Shown: positions 1-5,542 of the stretch, one piece after another
Layout: every line of letters starts with the position of its first letter
Numbering within the stretch: the stretch's first letter is position 1
Assembly: GCA_019312985.1 (NCBI GenBank)
Contig: JAFDCC010000031.1
Location: 1-8,273 of the forward strand
Direction: 5' to 3'
Source: Deltaproteobacteria bacterium
GTDB taxonomy: Bacteria; Desulfobacterota; Desulfobulbia; Desulfobulbales; BM004
DNA length: 8,273 nt
Program-made: the position numbers and the translations under genes
The notes under the pieces: generated by a model
Seen by the model: only the letters and a program-made list of their open reading frames with translations
Databases searched by the model: none
What the model was told of the DNA's origin: nothing

Positions 1-909
1 CCCATTGTCCGGGCCCGGCTTGGTGCCATAAACGGCAAACCAATTGACCGCGAAGCTGAAAAAAGGCGGCGACGCGACAACCTGTCCCGGGAATTCAACC
101 TCACCTACCGTGACTTTCTTCTTGATGACGAAGAGCTCCTTGCCGGCGCCTCACTCTTCGGCGGCCGGACCGGGCAGCTGCAAAAACAGGGGGAAGTGCC
201 TGTCTCGGTCCTTGATACCGTAGCCGACATCGGCCGCATCAGAATGGGCGACCTTTTGGAGTTTACCATCCAGGGCCTTCCCGTCCGGGCCCGGGTGACC
301 AGCCTCCGGACCAGGACCCGATCAAAGGTGCGTCCCTTTTTTTACTTCGTTTTTCCGGAAAATGTCCTGCGGGAGGCGCCGCAGACCCTCTTCAGTGCCG
401 CCCGGCTTGAACCGGAACGGCTGCTCCAGCTGCAGAACAGGCTGGCAACGGAGCTGCCCAACATAAGCGTCATTGACATCGGCCAGACCATTACGGTGCT
501 GGCCAGGATCATGCATAAGCTCGCCGTTATTATCCGGTTCTTCACAACCTTTTCCATCCTTGCCGGCCTGCTGATCATCATCAGCTCGATCTTCGCGACC
601 CGGCTGGCACGCATCCGTGAAGCCGTGTACTATAAAGTGCTGGGTGCCAGGCCCAGGTTCATCCTTCAGGTGTTTACCCTGGAAAACATCGCCCTTGCCC
701 TGATGTGCGTCCTGCTTGCCGGGGGGATCGGACAGGCGGGAAGCTGGCTGATCTGCAGCCGCATCCTCGACATTTCCTACGACCCCCGGCCCGGCAGCAC
801 CCTGATAATGGCCGGGATCACGGTTCTTTTGGTCATTATTACCGGCACCGGGGCGACACGCTCAATCCTGCAGCAAAAACCCGTTGCCTTTTTGCGGGAC
901 GAGGAGTAA
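1..909 (+). CDS. YbbP-like ABC transporter permease, FtsX/MacB family (C-terminal part, 5' truncated)
   Basis: The frame is open from the left window edge to TAA at 907-909, giving 302 visible residues; the start lies outside. A GTG at 196 is internal, because the residues before it are also protein-like. The family supplies the membrane subunit of ABC systems; YbbP-type permeases (long, two FtsX domains) work with a YbbA-type ATPase and are proposed to act on envelope lipids or lipoproteins, but the substrate is not settled. Visible here is a periplasmic stretch (about residues 1-170) containing the YbbP-like run around IRMGDLLEFTIQG and RPFFYFVFPE, then three hydrophobic helices at about 176-200, 229-254 and 268-287. 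Between helices 1 and 2 lies the FtsX cytoplasmic signature REAVYYKVLGA. The pairing with a TesA-like esterase just downstream matches the known ybbA-ybbP/tesA neighbourhood of enterobacteria, although there tesA is divergent. Family assignment is firm; transported substrate unknown. Confidence 0.9.
   Translation, partial: PIVRARLGAINGKPIDREAEKRRRRDNLSREFNLTYRDFLLDDEELLAGASLFGGRTGQLQKQGEVPVSVLDTVADIGRIRMGDLLEFTIQGLPVRARVTSLRTRTRSKVRPFFYFVFPENVLREAPQTLFSAARLEPERLLQLQNRLATELPNISVIDIGQTITVLARIMHKLAVIIRFFTTFSILAGLLIIISSIFATRLARIREAVYYKVLGARPRFILQVFTLENIALALMCVLLAGGIGQAGSWLICSRILDISYDPRPGSTLIMAGITVLLVIITGTGATRSILQQKPVAFLRDEE
901..906 (+). promoter_or_regulatory. Ribosome binding site of the esterase, inside the end of the permease gene
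   Basis: GAGGAG forms the last two sense codons of the permease, directly before its TAA, and lies 7 bases before the ATG at 914. This decides the esterase start at 914 rather than the in-frame alternative at 884, and suggests translational coupling of the two genes. Confidence 0.75.
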
Positions 910-913
910 CAGA

Positions 914-1615
914 ATGCTTTTATTGCCGAAAAATTCCCACCGGAAAATTCTCAGTGCCCTCCTGCCTCTCCTGGTCCTTTTTTCCGTTCTTGCCGGCTGC
1001 GAGGAGCGGGAGCCCCCGGCAGACAGTTCCCGCCGGACAGTCCAGGAGGCAAAGGTCTACGAAGGCACTGTAATCGCCCTGGGCAACAGCCTGACGGCCG
1101 GCCTCGGCGTAGCGCAAAAGGAAGCCTACCCGGCACTGCTGGAAGAAAAGCTGCAGAAAAACGGGTACAACTGGCAGGTGATCAATGCCGGCATCAGCGG
1201 AGAAACCAGCAGCGGCGCTTTATCCCGCATCAACTGGATCATTGCCCGGAAGCCGGACATCGTTATCCTTGAAACCGGTGCCAACGACGGCATGCGCGGC
1301 ATTCCACCGGACGTTATCAGGAAAAACATCAGCCGGGCGGTAACGCTTCTGCAGGAGGCCGGCATCGAGGTGGTCCTGGCCGGCATGCAGATGCTGCAGA
1401 ACCTCGGGCCTGCCTACACACGGGAGTTTGAGGCAATTTACCCCGCCGTTGCAGAAGAACGGCAGGTTATCCTTGTCCCTTTTTTCCTGAAGCAGGTGGC
1501 GGGCGATCCCGCCCTGAACCTGCCGGACGGCATCCACCCGTCCCCGGAGGGACAGCGGCTCGTTACGCAAACGGTTTTTCCCTTTGTCCTGGAGGCCATC
1601 CGAAAGGTTCGGTAA
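914..1615 (+). CDS. tesA: TesA-like SGNH-family arylesterase / lysophospholipase, predicted lipoprotein
   Basis: This is a 233-residue SGNH hydrolase. Relatives of E. coli TesA hydrolyse thioesters, aryl esters and lysophospholipids in the periplasm. All SGNH blocks are visible: block I GNSLTAG with nucleophile Ser59, block II NAGISGETS with Gly96, block III GANDG with Asn124, and block V DGIHPS with Asp205 and His208. The N-terminus is a lipoprotein signal: Lys/His/Arg residues, a hydrophobic core at about 12-26, and lipobox LAGC with Cys29. E30 at the +2 position does not suggest inner-membrane retention, so an outer-membrane anchor is likely. Start 914 is chosen because it has a GAGGAG site 7 bases upstream and gives a clean signal; the longer frame from 884 lies inside the permease gene and would add ten residues. 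The odd point is Asn58 in place of the usual Asp of the GDSL block. It follows the permease by 4 bases, so one mRNA is likely. E. coli TesA has a cleavable signal rather than a lipid anchor. Substrate is unproven. Confidence 0.9.
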   Translation: MLLLPKNSHRKILSALLPLLVLFSVLAGCEEREPPADSSRRTVQEAKVYEGTVIALGNSLTAGLGVAQKEAYPALLEEKLQKNGYNWQVINAGISGETSSGALSRINWIIARKPDIVILETGANDGMRGIPPDVIRKNISRAVTLLQEAGIEVVLAGMQMLQNLGPAYTREFEAIYPAVAEERQVILVPFFLKQVAGDPALNLPDGIHPSPEGQRLVTQTVFPFVLEAIRKVR

Positions 1616-1696
1616 AACAAAAAACGGCCTGCTAAAGGGAGGTTGACCTAACTGCTGCCCGCCGCGACGTATGACGGAGAATATTGAAGCATCCGG

Positions 1697-1714
1697 AAAA
1701 AACGCGGCCGGCGT
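1697..1714 (-). terminator. Possible intrinsic terminator of the DUF4079 gene
   Basis: On the minus strand the bases ACGC-CGGCC-GCGT form a short 4-bp GC-rich hairpin overlapping the TGA stop, directly followed by six T. The stem is short, so this is only a candidate. The rest of the 98-base gap between the two convergent genes (1616-1713) shows no gene and no clear terminator for the esterase. Confidence 0.3.
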
Positions 1715-2151
1715 CACCAGCGGAGGACATACCGCAGGTAAGCCAGGGTGCCGGTAACAACCTGCAGGAGCGCCAGAACGAGGATGACAAGGTTGTTGAT
1801 GCCATGGATGACGGGCAAAAATTTCCGCTGCCCGGGCTTGAGATACAGAAAAAACCCGGAGAAGATGCCGAACAGGCCGAGCGGCAGGATTAGCAAGGCA
1901 ACAGCGACATGGAGGCCCATTTCGGGACTGAGCAGGTAGCGGCTGACCATGATGAAGCCGGCTCCAATGCCCCCCAGCATGGAAACAAGGGCGACAGTGC
2001 CCGCGATGGCATGCCGCTCACGGTAAAACCTGGCAGTTTTATTGAAATGCAGACTGCGGACCCGCTGCAACCCTTGATATGCAGCATAGCAGCAGATGAG
2101 AATTGCCGCCAGCTGCCCAACCGGATGGATACTTAATATGAGCTTTGTCAT
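1714..2151 (-). CDS. DUF4079-type four-helix membrane protein, possibly di-heme cytochrome b561-like
   Basis: This 145-residue integral membrane protein has four hydrophobic segments at about residues 8-28, 48-70, 80-103 and 116-138. Each carries one conserved-looking histidine near its end: His9 in HPVGQ, His47 in RERHAIAG, His81 in GLHVAVA and His116 in VIHGINN. Four helices with paired histidines are the layout of cytochrome b561/ferric-reductase-like proteins, which bind two b hemes and pass electrons across the membrane; DUF4079 proteins show this layout, but I do not know of a proven function for them. The R.RHAIAG and HGINN runs are what suggest DUF4079. The ATG at 2151 has AGGAGG at 2158-2163 with a 6-base spacer. 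It is transcribed alone, convergent with the esterase, from an extended -10 promoter covered by an inverted repeat. Heme binding and redox role are inference. Confidence 0.75.
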   Translation of the reverse strand: MTKLILSIHPVGQLAAILICCYAAYQGLQRVRSLHFNKTARFYRERHAIAGTVALVSMLGGIGAGFIMVSRYLLSPEMGLHVAVALLILPLGLFGIFSGFFLYLKPGQRKFLPVIHGINNLVILVLALLQVVTGTLAYLRYVLRW

Positions 2152-2161
2152 TCCCTGCCTC

Positions 2162-2188
2162 CTGAAATTTTCTTCCGGGAAATTTCAG
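2162..2188. promoter_or_regulatory. Perfect 9-bp inverted repeat, possible operator of the DUF4079 gene
   Basis: CTGAAATTT (2162-2170) and AAATTTCAG (2180-2188) are exact reverse complements around a 9-base centre. On the minus strand the repeat runs from just downstream of the -10 box, across the expected transcription start near 2183, to the first bases of the AGGAGG site. It could bind a repressor; if the real start lies further upstream it could instead fold in the RNA and mask the ribosome site. Confidence 0.45.
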
Positions 2189-2189
2189 C

Positions 2190-2198
2190 ATTATACCA
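2190..2198 (-). promoter_or_regulatory. Extended -10 promoter of the DUF4079 gene
   Basis: The minus strand reads TGGTATAAT, an exact extended -10 motif (TG, one base, TATAAT). No good -35 lies at 16-18 bases upstream, which is normal for extended -10 promoters. The predicted start near 2183 gives a leader of about 30 bases. Confidence 0.5.
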
Positions 2199-2631
2199 AA
2201 TAACGGTATGCATCGGCAGCCTGTTTGTCATCACAGCTTTTTAATGCCGAAACTTCATGGAATTTTTCAGAAGCATTATTATATTGTTTCAATACAGAGC
2301 AGAAAAAGCTTCCCCCATTTCTCAGGAGGTTCTGCCCTGCGAAAAATTCTTACAGGAGAGACCGCCCCATGAAATAGACGTAACAGCCTGTGTAAGGTTG
2401 TTGCAAGTTTTCTCAATTGCGGCTCCCTTGCTGCGCCAAGCGGATTGGCGCTGCAGGACAACGTCATCATGGACTGGATAACGATTGACGCGCACAACCG
2501 GGAGTCGGGCAGGAACATTCTCCCACCGGCTTCCAGCTCCCAGGCCACGGTGGTAAAGCTCAACACCTTCACCCGGGAGATGAGCGGCAGGATACTCGGA
2601 AAACATGAAAAAAAATTGAGAAGGATTCGAC
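2199..2631. other. Stretch without a firm gene; possible decayed coding fragment at about 2440-2604
   Basis: No open frame here has both a ribosome site and a recognisable product. The plus-strand frame open from 2373 has no good start, but between about 2440 and 2604 its codons mostly end in G or C like the real genes nearby, and it encodes a soluble stretch including WITIDAHN and KLNTFTREMSG. Past 2604 the frame runs into the dioxygenase gene out of phase. This may be the tail of a lost gene or a small unrecognised protein. The part from 2199 to 2400 is AT-richer and looks intergenic. GGAGG at 2325-2329 has no usable start codon after it, and AGGAGA near 2354 leads only to ATG AAA TAG. The promoter of the dioxygenase presumably lies in this stretch, but I cannot place it. 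Confidence 0.3.
2433..2451. repeat. 7-bp inverted repeat (hairpin) in the gene-poor stretch
   Basis: GCGCCAA (2433-2439) and TTGGCGC (2445-2451) are exact reverse complements with a 5-base loop. There is no T-run after it on either strand, so it is not an intrinsic terminator of the usual kind. It may be an operator or an RNA hairpin. Confidence 0.35.
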
Positions 2632-3219
2632 ATGAAGAACATTACCGTATCCGGAATAATTTTAGCGGCCCTCTTCCTCTCTTTCTGCCTTCCGCAACCC
2701 GGTTTCGCCTCGGAAGCACTTCGAAAAACACCGTTCGACCATGAGGGTCCATACTACCCGGTGACCAGCCGGGAGGATATTGACTATGACCTGACACGGG
2801 TGAGGGGGCGTGATGCGTCTGCCAAGGGCGAGATTCTCCACCTTTCAGGAGTTGTCGTCAATACTGCCGGCAAGCCTCAGGAAAACAGCATCATCGAGAT
2901 CTGGCAGACAGACCCCCAGGGGAGGTACGATCACCCGGGCGATCCCTCCCCCGGAAAAAGAGACCCGGATTTTCAGTACTGGGGTGCGGTACGAACAGGC
3001 CCCGACGGAACATTTTACTTCAAGACACTCATTCCGGGCGGTTACCAGCCGCGACCGGCTCACATTCACTTCAAGGTGCTGCGGGACGGCAAGGCCATCC
3101 TCACAAGCCAGATCTACTTCAAAAAGGCCGCAGACTCATCTCCTCCCGACCTGCAGACGGCGGTGCTGCAGCAGAAAACAGCGGGTGAGTATGAAACGTT
3201 TTTCAGGATAGTCATCTGA
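2632..3219 (+). CDS. Exported intradiol ring-cleavage dioxygenase (protocatechuate/catechol dioxygenase-like)
   Basis: The 195-residue product belongs to the non-heme Fe(III) intradiol dioxygenases, which open catechol-type rings between the two hydroxyls using O2. The signature elements are in order: EGPYYP at 38-43, IEIWQTDPQGRY at 88-99, GGYQPRPAHIHF at 136-147. By analogy with protocatechuate 3,4-dioxygenase the iron ligands are Tyr99, Tyr138, His144 and His146, with Arg141 next to the site; all are present, so the protein looks catalytically complete. Residues 1-26 form a Sec-type signal (Lys near the start, hydrophobic core, GFA before the likely cut), placing it in the periplasm, unlike the cytoplasmic PcaGH and CatA enzymes. 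The ATG at 2632 follows GAGAAGGA (2618-2625) by 6 bases. It has no ketoadipate-pathway neighbours and is transcribed alone, convergent with cooS. Substrate cannot be told from the sequence. Confidence 0.88.
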   Translation: MKNITVSGIILAALFLSFCLPQPGFASEALRKTPFDHEGPYYPVTSREDIDYDLTRVRGRDASAKGEILHLSGVVVNTAGKPQENSIIEIWQTDPQGRYDHPGDPSPGKRDPDFQYWGAVRTGPDGTFYFKTLIPGGYQPRPAHIHFKVLRDGKAILTSQIYFKKAADSSPPDLQTAVLQQKTAGEYETFFRIVI

Positions 3220-3225
3220 CCCCTT

Positions 3226-3246
3226 TTCTGCCGGACACCGGCAGAA
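3226..3246. terminator. 9-bp stem-loop after the dioxygenase gene
   Basis: TTCTGCCGG (3226-3234) and CCGGCAGAA (3238-3246) pair exactly around a 3-base loop, starting 7 bases after the dioxygenase stop. There is no T-run behind it on the plus strand, so it would be a weak or factor-assisted terminator, or a 3'-end stabilising hairpin. The position supports a transcript-end role. Confidence 0.5.
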
Positions 3247-3312
3247 GACCTCTCGTGACACTCCAGTAATTTGCCCCTGCCCCCATCTCAATCAGAAAAG
3301 GAGCAGGCGCGC

Positions 3313-3349
3313 TGAAAGAAAAGGGCTGCGGCCGGGTTGACCGCAGCCC
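3313..3349 (-). terminator. Intrinsic terminator of cooS
   Basis: On the minus strand GGGCTGCGG and CCGCAGCCC form an exact 9-bp GC-rich stem (plus positions 3341-3349 and 3323-3331) with a 9-base loop, followed at once by CTTTTCTTTC-like T-rich sequence (3313-3322). It lies 24 bases after the cooS stop and is a typical Rho-independent terminator. Confidence 0.8.
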
Positions 3350-3372
3350 CGCAGGATAGATGCTTTCGAACA

Positions 3373-5262
3373 TTACCGCCCCAGTCCGAGCGCCTCCCGC
3401 TTGTCACCTATTAACCGGTCAAAGTAGTCCGCGGCCTTGGCGGGGTCGGGCTCGACATAAAAGACTGCGCCAACCAACCCCTTGAGGCCGTTGAGCGCCA
3501 GATCCGTAACCGTTTGCGACCCCAGGATGTTCGGGGGATGGCCGAGATGCACATGGATGCCGCTGGCCACGGCATAGGTTGCGATTGCCGCGGCCTTCTC
3601 GGAGTACCACTCGGGCGAGGAAGCCCCCACCGGCAGGTCGCTGATGTCAACACCGAGGGCATCGGCAATCAAAGCAGCCAGGTGCATGATGCGCGAATTG
3701 TCGACGCAGCTTCCCATGTGGACCACAGGCGGGATTCCGAGGCTGCCGCATACTTCCTTCAGTCCCGGCCCTGCCATTTCAATGGCCGCCGGCACCAGCA
3801 GGCCGGCTTTCCCGGCCGCTGTCGTGACACAGCCGGTGGCAAGTACGAGAATATCCTTGGCGATAAGAGCTTTTGCCAGGCCGACATTGCTCGAGTCCTG
3901 CTGCACCTTGGGGTTGTTGCAGCCGACAATGCCGACGCAGCCCCTGACCTTTCCTGCCTTTATCGCATCCAGAAAGGGATCGAGGCTGCCGCCCAGGGCA
4001 GCGAGAATGGCCTCGTTGGAAAAGCCTGTCATGATCTCCACCGGTTCCACCGGGATCTCCACCCTGTCAGGATTGCGGCTGGAATAACCGTCAACGGCCA
4101 GTTCGACTATTTCTTTTGCCTGCTGCATCGCCGTTTCGGGCCGGAAATCAAAATGTATCGCGCCGGTGAATTTGGCCTTGTTCGCCGTGGTAATGAACTT
4201 TGTGTGGTAGCAGGCGGCCGCCTGCACCAGGCTGGGCATGATGCACTGGTAATCTACGACAATGGCCTCGACCGCGCCTGTAACTATAGCCAGTTCGGTC
4301 ATGAGGTGGTTCCCGGCCATTGGAACGCCCTGGCGCATGAGAAGCTCATTGCCGGTGCAGCAGAGACCGGCCAGGTTTATCCCCCTGGCTCCCTTCGCCT
4401 CCGCCTTTGCCAGCATTTCCGGGTCGTTGGCCGCCTTGAAGATCATCTCGGTGACAATCGGGTTATGGCCGTGGACAAGGATGTTGACCTGGTCCTTCCG
4501 CAGGACGCCCAGGTTGGCGGTGGACATTTTGGGTGTTGGCGTCCCGAAGATGATGTCCGAAAGTTCGGTGCCGATCATGGACCCGGACCACCCGTCGGCA
4601 AGAGCCGTTCGTGCTGCATGCAGAAGTGTGTTAGGCGCATCGTTGTCACACCCCATGTGAGTGCGGTGCATCATTTCGGCAATTTCCCGGTCAACGCCAC
4701 GGGGAGTTATGCCGAGTTCCCGCCAGATGGCCCGCCGTTTTTCAGGCACCCTGCTGACAAAGACCACCTCGGACTTTCTGCTGCCGAAATCGCCGTAAAA
4801 GACATCGACCAGATCCCCGGCTATTTCCAGGGTCGTTCGGCCTTCTGTCGCAATTCCTACTTCAGTGGCAATCCTGGCAAGCTTTTCTTCATCCTTGACC
4901 TTGTAATCTTCTGTCCGGCCTTCAACAATAGCCTCAAGAACCTCGATGAGGTCGCGGCCGTGGTCCGAGTGTCCTGCTGATCCGCCGGCGACGAACCGGC
5001 CGAAATTCCGGGCCACGACAACATCGGCGTCTGCGCCGCACACGCCTCTTTGCCGCTTGTCGCCCTTGGGGCTGATACGGCACGGCCCCATGACACAGTT
5101 GCGGCACGACAACCCCTGCTCGCAGAAGGTACAGTGAGGGGTCTGTTCCTGAAGCCTGTCCCATGCTGTTTCAACGCCATCCTTGCGGGCCTTGATGATC
5201 ATTGCGTGGGCATCCTGGTGGATCGACATTTCCTCGGGAGTCAACTCTTTTTTTCCTGACAT
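3373..5262 (-). CDS. cooS: Nickel-iron-sulfur carbon monoxide dehydrogenase, catalytic subunit (CooS)
   Basis: The 629-residue protein is a full-length anaerobic CODH, oxidising CO with water to CO2, two electrons and two protons, reversibly, as a cytoplasmic homodimer. C-cluster (Ni-4Fe-4S) ligands are all present: His266 in HGHNP, Cys302 in CCTGNE, Cys340 in DYQC, Cys448 in VGCNNP, Cys478 in ATGC and Cys519 in MGSCVDNS. The acid-base residues Lys556 (YSEKAAA) and His98 (SAGHS) are also there. B-cluster ligands are Cys53, Cys56, Cys61 and Cys75. The D-cluster pair is Cys44-X2-Cys47, not the CX7C of Carboxydothermus CooS-II; Ser52 sits where that enzyme has its second D-cluster Cys. CX2C is the arrangement of the Desulfovibrio vulgaris CODH, whose D-cluster is [2Fe-2S], and the rest of the protein resembles that enzyme strongly. 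The ATG at 5262 has GGAGG at 5269-5273 with a 6-base spacer. No cooC, cooF, hydrogenase or acetyl-CoA synthase gene adjoins it, so it looks monofunctional, with nickel loading supplied from elsewhere. Confidence 0.97.
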   Translation of the reverse strand: MSGKKELTPEEMSIHQDAHAMIIKARKDGVETAWDRLQEQTPHCTFCEQGLSCRNCVMGPCRISPKGDKRQRGVCGADADVVVARNFGRFVAGGSAGHSDHGRDLIEVLEAIVEGRTEDYKVKDEEKLARIATEVGIATEGRTTLEIAGDLVDVFYGDFGSRKSEVVFVSRVPEKRRAIWRELGITPRGVDREIAEMMHRTHMGCDNDAPNTLLHAARTALADGWSGSMIGTELSDIIFGTPTPKMSTANLGVLRKDQVNILVHGHNPIVTEMIFKAANDPEMLAKAEAKGARGINLAGLCCTGNELLMRQGVPMAGNHLMTELAIVTGAVEAIVVDYQCIMPSLVQAAACYHTKFITTANKAKFTGAIHFDFRPETAMQQAKEIVELAVDGYSSRNPDRVEIPVEPVEIMTGFSNEAILAALGGSLDPFLDAIKAGKVRGCVGIVGCNNPKVQQDSSNVGLAKALIAKDILVLATGCVTTAAGKAGLLVPAAIEMAGPGLKEVCGSLGIPPVVHMGSCVDNSRIMHLAALIADALGVDISDLPVGASSPEWYSEKAAAIATYAVASGIHVHLGHPPNILGSQTVTDLALNGLKGLVGAVFYVEPDPAKAADYFDRLIGDKREALGLGR

Positions 5263-5358
5263 GATCTGCCTCCGTTTGTAGCTGCACGTGACGCTCTTGC
5301 AGTTTTGGGTGAACTTTGCCGTTAAACCCGGTACTGAATACGGTCTCAGCTATAATAC

Positions 5359-5390
5359 AAAAAACTGCCCCTGCAGAATCGGGACAACTC
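5359..5390 (-). promoter_or_regulatory. Attenuator-like hairpin with T6 tract in the cooS leader
   Basis: On the minus strand TTGTCCC and GGGGCAG (plus 5381-5387 and 5365-5371) can pair through four Watson-Crick C-G/T-A pairs plus G-C and two G-U wobbles, with a 9-base loop, followed at once by TTTTTT (5359-5364). A small competing hairpin, CTGC-AGGG-GCAG, ends at the same T-run. This resembles an intrinsic terminator, yet it lies about 100 bases before the cooS start and downstream of its likely promoter. It could control read-through into cooS; it could also be a promoter-distal end for the antiporter transcript. Confidence 0.4.
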
Positions 5391-5414
5391 TTGATTCACA
5401 TAAGATCATTACCA

Positions 5415-5434
5415 GTTTTCCCTTTTGGGGAAAC
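5415..5434. other. 8-bp hairpin in the cooS leader
   Basis: GTTTTCCC-TTTT-GGGGAAAC pairs over 8 bp with one G-T wobble on the plus strand (an A-C mismatch on the minus strand at that position). It lies in the predicted leader RNA of cooS upstream of the attenuator-like hairpin. Role unknown. Confidence 0.35.
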
Positions 5435-5464
5435 CATGCGTTTTTTTGTAAACGGACAAATCTT

Positions 5465-5493
5465 TTTATAGGTAAAAATACTTATCTTGTCAA
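5465..5493 (-). promoter_or_regulatory. Near-consensus sigma70 promoter of cooS
   Basis: The minus strand carries TTGACA (5488-5493), a 17-base spacer and TATAAA (5465-5470), so 11 of 12 box positions match consensus with ideal spacing. The predicted start near 5458 leaves a leader of about 195 bases before the cooS ATG. The -35 lies within TCTTG-T-CAAGA (5485-5495), a short inverted repeat. The rest of the 280-base gap (5263-5542) holds no gene. Confidence 0.7.
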
Positions 5494-5501
5494 GACGAAT
5501 A

Positions 5502-5518
5502 CCTGCGAGAGATGCAGG
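5502..5518 (-). terminator. Weak candidate terminator of the antiporter gene
   Basis: CCTGC and GCAGG pair around 7 bases, 25 bases after the antiporter stop, followed on the minus strand by the moderately T-rich TATTCGTCTTG. The stem is short and the T-run broken, so read-through toward cooS is possible. Confidence 0.25.
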
Positions 5519-5542
5519 CGCACCAGTACCGCCGACAGGATA

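Noticed and set aside
196..909. GTG at 196 as the start of the permease
   Set aside because: The frame stays open and protein-like back to base 1 and the family is much longer, so the gene enters from outside the window.
884..913. Upstream ATG at 884 for the esterase
   Set aside because: It adds ten residues before the signal peptide, lies in the permease gene and has no ribosome site; ATG 914 has GAGGAG at the right distance.
2257..2481. Short open frames on both strands in 2257-2642
   Set aside because: They lack ribosome sites, hydrophobic patterning or recognisable families; only the codon-biased segment near 2440-2604 was kept as a weak relic.
3514..4980. Long plus-strand open frame (488 codons) opposite cooS
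   Set aside because: It is fully antisense to a certain gene with complete catalytic motifs, has no ribosome site, and its residue mix (rich in His, Gly, Arg, no domain) is that of a GC-rich shadow frame.
5351..5356. TATAAT on the plus strand in the cooS leader as a promoter
   Set aside because: No -35 at a proper distance and no plus-strand gene downstream; it is probably chance in AT-rich leader DNA.
5394..5407. FNR-like site TTGATTCACATAAG upstream of cooS
   Set aside because: Only the left half matches TTGAT; the right half is poor and it lies downstream of the predicted start, so it is not a convincing FNR/CooA/HcpR operator.
3220..5542. CODH and dioxygenase as one CO or aromatic-metabolism system
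   Set aside because: They are convergent, each with its own 3' hairpin, and no known pathway joins them; neighbourhood alone does not support a joint system.
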